Origin: Lentisphaeria bacterium | Lineage (GTDB): Bacteria > Verrucomicrobiota > Lentisphaeria > Victivallales > UBA1829 | Assembly: GCA_017456805.1 (NCBI GenBank) | Contig: JAFTIQ010000002.1 | Location: 1-44,794 of the forward strand | Length of the DNA stretch: 44,794 nt | Direction of reading: 5' to 3' | In this document: one piece after another, positions 34,751 to 42,647 of the stretch | How positions within the stretch are numbered: the stretch's first letter is position 1 | Layout of the letters: each line of letters starts with the position of its first letter | Notes under the pieces: model-generated | Database searches by the model: none | The model's input: the letters and a program-made list of their open reading frames with translations, nothing else | Told to the model about the DNA's origin: nothing | Position numbers and translations under genes: made by a program

Positions 34751-35203
34751 TCACATCTTTCTATATTCATTTAAGACGCGGACAAGCTTTTTCCGGTCAA
34801 GGTTTCCATAAACTTGTCCGTTCACGGACATCACAGGAGCCAGACTGCAGCATCCGAGACAGGCAACCACCTGGATCGAGAATCTGCCTTCCGCATCCGT
34901 TTCTCCATCTTTGATGCCGAGTTCAGCTTCCAGCCATTGCTGAATTTGCGGAGATCCTTTGATATGACAGGCTGTTCCATCGCAAACACTGATCTGGAAT
35001 CTCCCGGGCTTCACCCGTTTGAACTGAGCATAAAAAGTAAGAACACCTTCGACTTCTGCAGGAGCCATCCCGAAATGTGCCGCAACGGCTTCGATCGCTT
35101 CATCCGAAACGTATCCTTCTTTCTGCTGAACAAGCTGCAGCCCTTTGATCAGACTGCTCCGATCCGTTCCAGCTTCTTTCAGAAAGGAAAACTCTTCAGA
35201 CAT
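34751..35203 (-). CDS. NuoE-like [2Fe-2S] subunit
   Basis: A 150-aa thioredoxin-fold subunit. The helical N-terminus (LIKGLQLVQQKEGYVSDEAIEAVA) is followed by the ferredoxin part with four cysteines: CDGTACHIKG, then ACLGCCSLAPV. That pattern (C-x4-C and C-x3-C) is typical of NuoE/HydC, which relays electrons from the flavin subunit. It is the first gene of the five-gene minus-strand run (nuoE-like, nuoF-like, gltD-like, ychF, hpt). Confidence 0.92.
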   Translation of the reverse strand: MSEEFSFLKEAGTDRSSLIKGLQLVQQKEGYVSDEAIEAVAAHFGMAPAEVEGVLTFYAQFKRVKPGRFQISVCDGTACHIKGSPQIQQWLEAELGIKDGETDAEGRFSIQVVACLGCCSLAPVMSVNGQVYGNLDRKKLVRVLNEYRKM

Positions 35204-35256
35204 AAGTTTTATTCCTTGTATTTAACAGGTTGATGATATTTGCTCACAATTGGTTT

Positions 35257-35284
35257 AATATAGCCTTATTTTAAAAAAAATCAA
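35257..35284 (-). promoter_or_regulatory. Putative promoter of the NuoE/NuoF/GltD-like operon
   Basis: On the minus strand TTGATT (35284-35279) and TATATT (35262-35257) have a 16-nt spacer containing a T/A-rich stretch, about 55 nt before the NuoE-like ATG. Confidence 0.35.
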
Positions 35285-35340
35285 AGAGCTCTGTCGAAAA
35301 AAATGCAGATATCCTTTGAATTTTTCTCTTATTTGCAGAA

Positions 35341-36750
35341 TCAGGCTGTTTGATCGTGTGTGTGAAGATAATTCCAGCCTTCATCCCGTGCCTGACGGAG
35401 CATCTTTCTGCAAACCCAGTAAAGAATGATTCCATTGATTGCAGCAATCAGAATCCAGGAGATCGGATAGGAGATCATCAGAGAACTCAGTGTTCTGTAA
35501 TCCGGGAAGACCAGCAGCACCCACAGGATCCGCAAACCGCAGGTCCCGAGAATCGTCGTGATCGTCGGCTTCACAGAATGTCCCAAACCCCGCAAACACC
35601 CGGAAACCGTATCCATGACCCCTCCAAGAAAATAGGTACTCATCATGATGACCAGCCGCTCCATCCCCCAGTTGATTACTGTCGGATCAGGATTGTACAG
35701 ACCAATCAGCTGTCTGCCGAATACAATGAAAAGACTGCAGAAAAGAATGGAAAAAACAACCGTATAGAGCAGGCAGATATAAATACTGCGGATCACTCGT
35801 TTATATTTTTTCCCTCCCAGATTCTGTCCGGTAAAGCTCATGGAGGATTGATAATATGCTCCGTTGGCAACGCCTGCCACCCCTTCCAGACTTTGACATG
35901 CGGCGTTCCCAGCCATCGCGCTGCTTCCGAGAGAGTTCACCGCTGACTGGATAAAAACATTGGAGAAACAGTAAAGCGCCCCCTGAATCCCCGCAGGGAT
36001 CCCGATCCATAACACCTCTTTCAGCTCCGCCCAGTGAAAACGGATTTTCTTGAAAATCAGCCGGATCGAACCGGTGGATCTGTAAAGTGCATGAAGCACA
36101 AGAACCGCCGAAAATATGTTGGAAAGCTTCGTCGCGAGCGCAACCCCTGCAGCATCCATGTTGCAGACAAGGACAAAGAACAGGTTGAGTATCACATTGA
36201 TGATCCCGGCAATTGTGATATAGATCAGCGGCCGTTTCGTATCTCCAACAGCCCGGAGAACAGAAGCCCCGATGGTATACAGCACCGTAAATGGAAGACC
36301 AATACTGCAGATCTGAAGATAAATGGTCGCCTTGCCCAGAACATCTTCAGGGGTATCCATCCAGATCAGAACCGTTCTGGAAAACAGAATCCCAAGAACT
36401 GCAAACGCAAGCCCCCAGACAGCTCCCAGCGCGATGGATGTATGAACTGTCCGGCTGACTTTTTTATAATCCTTTGCTCCGATGTATCTGGCTGTAATTG
36501 AATTGACTCCCGCCCCGAATCCGAAAAAGAAAACCAGAAGGAGAACACTCAGTGCAGACGTCGCACCAACAGCAGCTGTTGCTGCAGTCCTGACGTCCTT
36601 CGGCGCAAACTGTCCCAGAACAATCAAATCCGCCGCGTGAAACAGCAGTGTCATGAGATTCGTTCCGATCAATGGAATCGAAAATTGGAAAATCTGACGG
36701 AACAGAGATCCGTGACACATATCTATCTGATATTTTTTACCGTTGGACAT
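35341..36750 (-). CDS. MATE family multidrug/Na+ efflux transporter
   Basis: A 469-aa inner-membrane protein with about twelve hydrophobic segments in two homologous halves, as in MATE exporters of the NorM/DinF kind that use Na+ or H+ gradients. Recognisable stretches are IPLIGTNLMTLLFHAADLIVLGQFAP in helix 1 and GIPAGIQGALYCFSNVFIQ at the start of the second half. The substrate is unknown. The frame opens at a TTG 6 nt upstream, but CGGGAG is better spaced for this ATG. It is 73 nt downstream of the esterase gene, so co-transcription is possible. Confidence 0.88.
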   Translation of the reverse strand: MSNGKKYQIDMCHGSLFRQIFQFSIPLIGTNLMTLLFHAADLIVLGQFAPKDVRTAATAAVGATSALSVLLLVFFFGFGAGVNSITARYIGAKDYKKVSRTVHTSIALGAVWGLAFAVLGILFSRTVLIWMDTPEDVLGKATIYLQICSIGLPFTVLYTIGASVLRAVGDTKRPLIYITIAGIINVILNLFFVLVCNMDAAGVALATKLSNIFSAVLVLHALYRSTGSIRLIFKKIRFHWAELKEVLWIGIPAGIQGALYCFSNVFIQSAVNSLGSSAMAGNAACQSLEGVAGVANGAYYQSSMSFTGQNLGGKKYKRVIRSIYICLLYTVVFSILFCSLFIVFGRQLIGLYNPDPTVINWGMERLVIMMSTYFLGGVMDTVSGCLRGLGHSVKPTITTILGTCGLRILWVLLVFPDYRTLSSLMISYPISWILIAAINGIILYWVCRKMLRQARDEGWNYLHTHDQTA

Positions 36751-36823
36751 ATTCAAAACTCCCGGGATCCAATGATTTGTAATATACAGCGATATTTTGT
36801 ATTTTCAACAGCAGAATCGTTCT

Positions 36824-38158
36824 TTATTGTTTCAAAAGTTCTCTGTAACGGGATTCCCCGAGCGTTGAGTAGGAATCAAAATGATTGCCTGACGGATAAA
36901 TCTCCAGTAACGCTTTCTTCGGTCCCAGCCGGTTATAGAGAGTATAAATGCTGGTCGGACAGCAGACAAAATCATCCAGTCCGGCACTCAGAAAAACTTC
37001 TGCCCTGATTCTGTCGGCAAAAAAGAGATTGTCATAATAAGGAGCCGTTTTCATTCTGCCGGGATTGGGCTTTCCTGTCCGGACATCAAAGAGACCAGGC
37101 CAGCCGGGTTTTCTCGGAATCTTCGCAAGGGAAGCTCCATGATCCATCAATGCCGGAACGGATACCATACACAAGGTGACTTGAGGATCCAATCCGGCAG
37201 CCGCTAAAGCTTGTGCTCCACCCATGCTCATCCCCTTGACAATCAGAACCTTTCCGTTCCATTCCGGACGGCTTTTGATGTAATCCAATGCCCGCATCAC
37301 ACGGAAAAACATTCCGCGGAAATAATAACTCTCCCGATCCTCAGAGCCACGGTACCAATAGGCATATAACTCCTTATCCGACAAATCTTTATAGTACTGG
37401 GAAGGCATCCCGTTAGGGATCCCATGGGCATTGATATCAAAATATAATGCCGGGAGCTGCGCGGTGCTTTTATGGGCAGAACGGACCCCCGCACCATGGA
37501 AGGAGACAACCGCCGCAAGAGATTTTTCTTTTGCGTTGACAGGCACACACAAATAGCCGGAAACCGGTTTCCCGCCGGCACAATCCACCTGAACATCATA
37601 ACAGAGAAATTTTCCTTTTTGCTGAGGCTGCGGTTCGACTTCTGTTGTTTTTGCGTTCAGGGGAACCTGATCGAGAATTCTCCGCTGTTCTGCCCAGAAA
37701 GAATCAAAATCTTTCGGTTTTTCCATTCCGGGAAGCAGTTTTTCCGGTTCAACAAGGAAGCCGATCGACGCAGTGACTTTTTTCTTCTGTCCGGCTTTGG
37801 TTGAATATTCAAATTCCTTGCCGGAATCGTCAAGAAGAGTGAATTTCCAATTGATCCAGCCGGGATGCGGAAGAGAACAGCGAAGCGTGGAATCCTTGCC
37901 GGTGATCAGGATCTGTTCGCTTTTCCGGATCCCGTCAACCGTCAGAACAGCGCGGACTTTCCTGCCTGTCAGAGTTTCTGAAACCTTGAAATTTCTCCGT
38001 TCCTGTGTCCCGGAATACAACTGTACTTCAATTTCAGCCTGTTCTTTGCAATTCAGTTTCCAGCCTTTCGCAACGGTCAGGGACAATTGATAATCCTGTG
38101 CCGCGCAAAAATGAAACATCAGACTCAACGTCATCAACGGTAAAATCAATTTTATCAT
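36824..38158 (-). CDS. Secreted CE7-type acetyl esterase (AXE1 family)
   Basis: A 444-aa protein with signal peptide MIKLILPLMTLSLMFHFCAAQ. Residues about 22-130 look like an Ig-type beta domain. The rest is the alpha/beta hydrolase of acetyl xylan esterase/cephalosporin C deacetylase. The catalytic triad candidates are S311 in GMSMGGAQ, D395/D396 in AGLDDFVCCP, and H426 in SGNHFD. VVSFHGAG holds the oxyanion region. It should remove acetyl groups from xylan or other oligosaccharides in the periplasm. AAGAGGTG precedes the ATG. It is 22 nt downstream of an AraC regulator that probably controls it. Confidence 0.85.
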   Translation of the reverse strand: MIKLILPLMTLSLMFHFCAAQDYQLSLTVAKGWKLNCKEQAEIEVQLYSGTQERRNFKVSETLTGRKVRAVLTVDGIRKSEQILITGKDSTLRCSLPHPGWINWKFTLLDDSGKEFEYSTKAGQKKKVTASIGFLVEPEKLLPGMEKPKDFDSFWAEQRRILDQVPLNAKTTEVEPQPQQKGKFLCYDVQVDCAGGKPVSGYLCVPVNAKEKSLAAVVSFHGAGVRSAHKSTAQLPALYFDINAHGIPNGMPSQYYKDLSDKELYAYWYRGSEDRESYYFRGMFFRVMRALDYIKSRPEWNGKVLIVKGMSMGGAQALAAAGLDPQVTLCMVSVPALMDHGASLAKIPRKPGWPGLFDVRTGKPNPGRMKTAPYYDNLFFADRIRAEVFLSAGLDDFVCCPTSIYTLYNRLGPKKALLEIYPSGNHFDSYSTLGESRYRELLKQ

Positions 38159-38180
38159 GGAACACCTCTTTCTGTTGTTT

Positions 38181-39026
38181 TTAATTTATCTTCCGGTATT
38201 TTCCCGGGGAGATTCCAAAATGTTTTTTGAATTGACGGCAGAAATAATTGCTGTCGGAAAAACCTGTCTGATCCGCGATTTCTCCGATTCCAAGCTCCGG
38301 ATCCTGAAGAAGCAGCGAGGCTTTTTTCAATCTGACCCGGATCAGGAACTCCAGCGGTGAAGCGCCGGTCCGATCCCGGAAATGACGCGTCAATGTGCTG
38401 AGCGACATCCCCGCCGATTTCGCCATCTCCTGACGGGTCCATTTCCGTTCTGAAAATTCCGTAAGCTCATCCACCAGATCATCAACCCGGGAGAACAGAC
38501 AGTCCTTCTGCGGGAGCCCGGATGATTTGGCAAACCGTCCCAAATGAAGGATCAGCTGAATGAACAGAGCCGCGATCATCGCAGGAGAATCTTCCGCTCC
38601 GGAGAACTGTTCCTCCTCCATCTTCCGGAGCAGATCGAATGCAGTCTGAAAGGGTTCTCCGGAAAGACGGATTCCCCCATCCGGCACTTTCAGAAGGAAA
38701 AGTGAGGGCAAAAGCGATTTCCCCTGAAGCGAAAAAAGCGGATGATTGAAGGCTTTCAAATCAAACATGATGTTGTACAACGCAAGATCATGAAGTTCCG
38801 CATAGGCATGGCGGGTTTTGCCATGAATCAGAAAAACGTCTCCGGCAGAGATCTTCCGCTCTGAATCGGATAAAATATGCTTCCCGCAGCCCCTTGTTAC
38901 GATGACCAGTTCAGAGCTTTCGTGGCTGTGGAGCGGGAATTCCGGTTGAGGATCCCGCCGCAGCAGCACCAGAGGAAATTGTTTTTTCCGGAGAAAATCT
39001 TCGTTTTTCAGAAAAAGATCAGCCAT
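38181..39026 (-). CDS. AraC-family transcriptional regulator with cupin sensor
   Basis: A 281-aa regulator. Residues about 15-150 form a cupin ligand-binding domain (FPLHSHESSELVIVTRG, ISAGDVFLIHG). Two helix-turn-helix motifs occupy about 180-280, with SAGMSLSTLTRHFRDRTG in the first and IADQTGFSDSNYFCRQFKKHFGISPGKYRK as the AraC signature region. It overlaps cmk by 8 nt and precedes the CE7 esterase. Sugar-responsive activation of the esterase gene is a reasonable inference. Confidence 0.92.
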   Translation of the reverse strand: MADLFLKNEDFLRKKQFPLVLLRRDPQPEFPLHSHESSELVIVTRGCGKHILSDSERKISAGDVFLIHGKTRHAYAELHDLALYNIMFDLKAFNHPLFSLQGKSLLPSLFLLKVPDGGIRLSGEPFQTAFDLLRKMEEEQFSGAEDSPAMIAALFIQLILHLGRFAKSSGLPQKDCLFSRVDDLVDELTEFSERKWTRQEMAKSAGMSLSTLTRHFRDRTGASPLEFLIRVRLKKASLLLQDPELGIGEIADQTGFSDSNYFCRQFKKHFGISPGKYRKIN

Positions 39027-39696
39027 TCTGTTTTTCCCGGATCAGCGCAAGAATATGCTGAACTGTTTCTTCTTTCGTAAGATTGGAACTGTCCACCAGG
39101 ATTGCATCATCTGCCTGTTTCAGCGGTGAAACTGCCCGTGTGGAATCCACTCTGTCACGATCCGCAATCGCCGCAGCTGTTTTCTTCAGCAGTTCCGGAT
39201 CAAGTTCAAATCCATCCTGAAGAAGCCGGCGTTTCGCCCGTTCTTCCGGGGAGGCGGTTAAAAAGAATTTATATTTTGCATCCGGAAAAACCACGGTTCC
39301 GATATCTCTGCCTTCCATGACCAGAAGATCGTTACCAGCCATTTCCCGCTGAAGTTCCACCAGTCTGGTTCTGACTGCCGGAATCGTTGCAACTTTCGAT
39401 GCCGCCGCAGAAGCCGCTTCCGTCCGCAGTTTTTCTCCGGGAAATTCTCCATCCACTTCCAGTTCCGGATCTCCTGCACCGGGACGGACAAATTTCATTT
39501 GAACCGCCGCCAGTTTTTCCGCAAAGGCTTCCGGATCCTGTTCCGGATCGATTCCGGCAAGCACTGTTTTATATCCGATGGCGCGGTACATGGATCCGGT
39601 GTTGATATGAACCGCATTCAACGCATTCGCAACGGCTGTCGCAACAGAACTCTTTCCGGAAGCAGCAGGCCCGTCAATGGCAATCACATTCATCAT
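39019..39696 (-). CDS. cmk: Cytidylate kinase
   Basis: A 225-aa P-loop kinase that phosphorylates CMP and dCMP. Walker A is IDGPAASGKSS, near the N-terminus. GRDIGTVVFPDA is the NMP-binding segment, and AKRRLLQDG and DRDRVDSTRAVSPL are diagnostic for Cmk. The length is normal. The first ATG overlaps the rluD stop (ATGA); a second ATG follows directly. Confidence 0.95.
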   Translation of the reverse strand: MMNVIAIDGPAASGKSSVATAVANALNAVHINTGSMYRAIGYKTVLAGIDPEQDPEAFAEKLAAVQMKFVRPGAGDPELEVDGEFPGEKLRTEAASAAASKVATIPAVRTRLVELQREMAGNDLLVMEGRDIGTVVFPDAKYKFFLTASPEERAKRRLLQDGFELDPELLKKTAAAIADRDRVDSTRAVSPLKQADDAILVDSSNLTKEETVQHILALIREKQNG

Positions 39697-40628
39697 AATG
39701 GTTTCATCTCCTGTAAATAATGTTCAAAATCAGCAGGTATGGGGGCTTCAAACGTCATGACGACTCCGGTGTCAGGATGGGGAAAGGAAAGTTTCCAGGC
39801 ATGAAGCATTTGACGTTCCGCCGCAATCCGGGAATTGCCGCCGTAAACAGAATCTCCGATCACCGGACAACCGAAATGTGCCATGTGAACCCTGATCTGA
39901 TGGGTCCGCCCGGTCATGATCCGGACTTTTACCAGAGCCGCAGAAACATGTCCGATCTTTCCGCTCTTTTCCACCGTAAATACAGAATGGGCGAATTTCC
40001 CCTGCCGTTCATCCCGGACAACTGCCATCTTTTTCCGGTTCACCGGATGACGGCCGATATATGTTTTGATTTCCGCACACTGAACTCGCGGGGCAGGGGC
40101 AACGATCGCAAGATAGGTCTTGGATACGACCCGTGCCGCAAAAGAACGGCAGAGCTTGAACATCGCCTGTTCTGTTTTGGCAATCACCAGACACCCGGAG
40201 GTATCTTTATCCAGACGGTGAACGATCCCCGGACGTGTGGGATCCGTATTCTCAAATCCCTCCAGCATGGCAGATTCATGCCCGAGAACTGCATTCACAA
40301 CTGTGCCGGAGTGATTCCCCGCTCCCGGATGAACAACCATCCCTGCCGGCTTCGCAATCACCATCAGGGATTCATCTTCATAAAGAATGTCAAGCGCAAT
40401 ATCTTCCGGTTTGGCAAATGACTCCTGATTGGAAGGCGATTCAAACTCCAGAACATCTCCCGTTTTGACAAGGGTCCGTTTTTCCGTGCAGACTTTTCCG
40501 TTGCAGGACATTCCCCCTGCTTCAATGATCCTCTGGATCATGGCTCTGGAAAAATCCGGAGTCAACCCGGCAGCCGCCGCATCAATCCGTTTCCCGTTCC
40601 ACTCTTCTGTGATCGTGACAGAATTCAT
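39693..40628 (-). CDS. rluD: Ribosomal large-subunit pseudouridine synthase, RluD type
   Basis: A 311-aa enzyme. An N-terminal S4 RNA-binding domain (residues about 1-75) precedes the RluA-family catalytic domain. The catalytic Asp lies in HRLDKDTSG, and RTHQIRVHMAHFGCPVIGD is the other family block. It isomerises specific uridines in 23S rRNA (helix 69 for RluD proper). The exact target site cannot be told from sequence. It overlaps lgt by 4 nt and cmk by 4 nt. Confidence 0.93.
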   Translation of the reverse strand: MNSVTITEEWNGKRIDAAAAGLTPDFSRAMIQRIIEAGGMSCNGKVCTEKRTLVKTGDVLEFESPSNQESFAKPEDIALDILYEDESLMVIAKPAGMVVHPGAGNHSGTVVNAVLGHESAMLEGFENTDPTRPGIVHRLDKDTSGCLVIAKTEQAMFKLCRSFAARVVSKTYLAIVAPAPRVQCAEIKTYIGRHPVNRKKMAVVRDERQGKFAHSVFTVEKSGKIGHVSAALVKVRIMTGRTHQIRVHMAHFGCPVIGDSVYGGNSRIAAERQMLHAWKLSFPHPDTGVVMTFEAPIPADFEHYLQEMKPL

Positions 40629-41458
40629 TTTTTCTCTTTTACATCTTTCTCCGGATCAAAATCCGGTGCTCCGTTCTTTCCCCATTTTCCGGCAAAGAGA
40701 ATCATCAGCAAACCGATCGGAGCCGTGACAAACAACGCAACCGACTGGGAAGGCGTCAGCCCCGCAATCGAGTGCGTATGATCCCCGCGCATGTATTCCA
40801 TCAGAAAACGCAGAACCGCATAGCAGATAACATAGATTCCCGCAACTCTTCCCGGTTTTTTGAACTTCCCTGCAATGAAAAACAGAATCCCGAAGAGCAG
40901 AAAATTAGCTCCAGCCTCAATCAGCTGAACCGGATAAAGGGGCAGGGAGCATCCGTTCAGAATATCCGGATAACGTGCCGCCGGTGCAGATCCCGCAGGG
41001 TAGGTGACCCCAAGCCAGCTCCCTCCGGCATCCTTCCCGAAACAGCAGCCCTGCATGAAACAGCCAAGCCGACCGAATGCATGTCCCAGAGCAACCGCTG
41101 GCGCAAACACATCCAGAAGCCGGGCAAGATTGATCTTCTTGATCTTGCAGTAAAGAATCAGAATAATGCACGAAAGAATAAACCCTCCGTAGAAGACAAG
41201 CCCCCCCTGATCGATCCGGATGACTTTCAACCATTGTCCGGAAAATTGTTCATGGAACTGGATCACATAAAAAAGGCGCGCCCCGAGGATCCCCGCAAAC
41301 ATGGCAATCATTCCGATATCCATAATATTATCTTTGGAGACCCCTGCTATATGCCGTTTCCAGGTTAACGCAAGCATGGCAGACAAAAATCCGCATGCCG
41401 CAAAGATCCCATACCAATGAATTTTTAATTCTCCGATTGAAAAAGCAATTTCATGCAT
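40625..41458 (-). CDS. lgt: Prolipoprotein diacylglyceryl transferase
   Basis: A 277-aa inner-membrane enzyme that moves diacylglycerol from phosphatidylglycerol to the lipobox Cys of prolipoproteins. About seven hydrophobic segments are visible. IHWYGIFAACGF near the N-terminus carries the conserved H/Y region, and HAFGRLGCFMQGCCFG is the Lgt signature with the essential Arg. LYPVQLIEA and RFLMEYMRGD are further family blocks. AAGGGAAATATA precedes this ATG; a longer frame to 41506 is unlikely. It is the first gene of the lgt-rluD-cmk-araC-CE7 run. Confidence 0.93.
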   Translation of the reverse strand: MHEIAFSIGELKIHWYGIFAACGFLSAMLALTWKRHIAGVSKDNIMDIGMIAMFAGILGARLFYVIQFHEQFSGQWLKVIRIDQGGLVFYGGFILSCIILILYCKIKKINLARLLDVFAPAVALGHAFGRLGCFMQGCCFGKDAGGSWLGVTYPAGSAPAARYPDILNGCSLPLYPVQLIEAGANFLLFGILFFIAGKFKKPGRVAGIYVICYAVLRFLMEYMRGDHTHSIAGLTPSQSVALFVTAPIGLLMILFAGKWGKNGAPDFDPEKDVKEKK

Positions 41459-41483
41459 TATATTTCCCTTATGTTGATTGGTT

Positions 41484-41498
41484 GGTGTAATGTACACC
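41484..41498. promoter_or_regulatory. Perfect inverted repeat between lgt and dedA
   Basis: GGTGTA-ATG-TACACC is a perfect 6+3+6 dyad in the 81-nt divergent intergenic region. On the minus strand TTGCGT and TACATT with a 17-nt spacer overlap it. It may be an operator for lgt, dedA or both. Confidence 0.35.
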
Positions 41499-41539
41499 GT
41501 AAACAATGGAAACGCAAATCAGAAAGGATGTTTTTTTTT

Positions 41540-42214
41540 ATGACCGACCAGATCGCTCAATATTTACAGTCCGCTTCCGCCTATGCTCCGGCATGGGGAT
41601 TCCTGCTGATCTTTCTCTTTATGACCATTGAAAGTTCCTTCATTCCGTTTCCCAGCGAAGTCGTTATGATCCCCGCAGGATTTCTTGCATTGCGCGGAGA
41701 AATGACCACCGGGATCTGGTGGCTGGATTCGCTGCTCGCGATCCTGATCGGTACCGCCGGTTGTCTCGCCGGAGCTTATGTCAATTATTTCCTCGCAGAA
41801 AAACTCGGGCGGTCTCTCCTTTATAAATATGGAAAATATTTCTTCCTGAAACCGGAAACCCTGCAAAGATCGGAAGATGTCTTCCGGAAACATGGAGAAA
41901 TTACCACCTTCATCTGCCGTCTGATCCCCGGAATCCGGCAGGTGATCTCCATCCCCGCAGGTTTGGCAAGAATGAAACACCGTTCCTTTATTTTCTTTAC
42001 TTGTCTCGGCGCAGGAATCTGGAATATCATCCTGACAGGCGTCGGAGCGTATCTCGGACACATTTCCAAAGATTTGTCCTACGTGGAACTCGTTCATGAA
42101 GGAAAACGGATGATTTCGGATCATTACATCTGGATGATCCTTGCCCTCGTTCTGATCGTTGGCGGATATCTTCTTCTCCATCATAACATCATGAAAAACA
42201 GGGAGGAAGCATGA
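41540..42214 (+). CDS. DedA family membrane protein
   Basis: A 224-aa inner-membrane protein of the DedA/SNARE-associated family, linked to undecaprenyl-phosphate or phospholipid flipping. FFESS-type opening appears as MTIESSFIPFPSEVVMIPAG, with the conserved E and P-S-E. The signature GxxxRxxPGxR block is FICRLIPGIRQVISIPAGLARM, and G-A-G-I-W-N follows. AGAAAGGAT before the ATG and the family start support this choice; the frame is open 87 nt upstream. Its stop overlaps the next gene (ATGA). Confidence 0.92.
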   Translation: MTDQIAQYLQSASAYAPAWGFLLIFLFMTIESSFIPFPSEVVMIPAGFLALRGEMTTGIWWLDSLLAILIGTAGCLAGAYVNYFLAEKLGRSLLYKYGKYFFLKPETLQRSEDVFRKHGEITTFICRLIPGIRQVISIPAGLARMKHRSFIFFTCLGAGIWNIILTGVGAYLGHISKDLSYVELVHEGKRMISDHYIWMILALVLIVGGYLLLHHNIMKNREEA

Positions 42215-42639
42215 ACCGTCTGTTGGCATCCCTTCTTCTTTTCGCAGGGATTTTCCTTCCTTTACAGGCTGAAACTGTTCTTCAGCAGCAGGCTGATCAA
42301 GCCCAGAATTTTCTGGAAAAAACACTTGCCCGGATGAAACATGCCTGGGCACACATGCAGTATCATTTTTCAGAGGGCAATCTCAAACTCAAAGAAACTG
42401 CGAAAAATATCCCTGCCGCCCCTCCGCAGAAACAGTCCACCCCCATCCGGGAAAACGCTTCCGGCGGAACTCCCCAATTCACCCCTCAGATCAATGTGCA
42501 GATCACTCCCCAATTTTCCGCACCTCAAACACCGGCTCCGGCTTCTGCCCCTGCGGCACCCCCAAAAGCTCCGGCAAAAACTGCCCCTCAATTGGAACCC
42601 TATGAACTTCCTCCCATCCCGGAAGTTCCTGAACTCTGA
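42211..42639 (+). CDS. Small secreted Pro/Ala-rich protein
   Basis: A 142-aa protein. MNRLLASLLLFAGIFLPLQAE is a signal peptide. Residues about 22-65 are predicted helical (QQQADQAQNFLEKTLARMK). The remainder is low-complexity Pro, Ala, Gln and Thr (QTPAPASAPAAPPKAPAK), likely an unfolded spacer in the periplasm or envelope. No family is recognised. The start overlaps the DedA stop, and the next gene begins 8 nt after its stop. Confidence 0.7.
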   Translation: MNRLLASLLLFAGIFLPLQAETVLQQQADQAQNFLEKTLARMKHAWAHMQYHFSEGNLKLKETAKNIPAAPPQKQSTPIRENASGGTPQFTPQINVQITPQFSAPQTPAPASAPAAPPKAPAKTAPQLEPYELPPIPEVPEL

Positions 42640-42647
42640 GCAGGTAT

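Noticed and set aside
32982..34811. A 609-codon plus-strand frame opposite the NuoF-like gene
   Set aside because: The minus strand carries unmistakable NADH-, FMN- and Fe-S-binding motifs. The plus frame is Phe/Ser-rich with no domain.
30960..35203. Electron-bifurcating [FeFe]-hydrogenase (HydABC)
   Set aside because: NuoE- and NuoF-like subunits fit, but no H-cluster motifs occur. The third subunit is GltD/NfnB-like.
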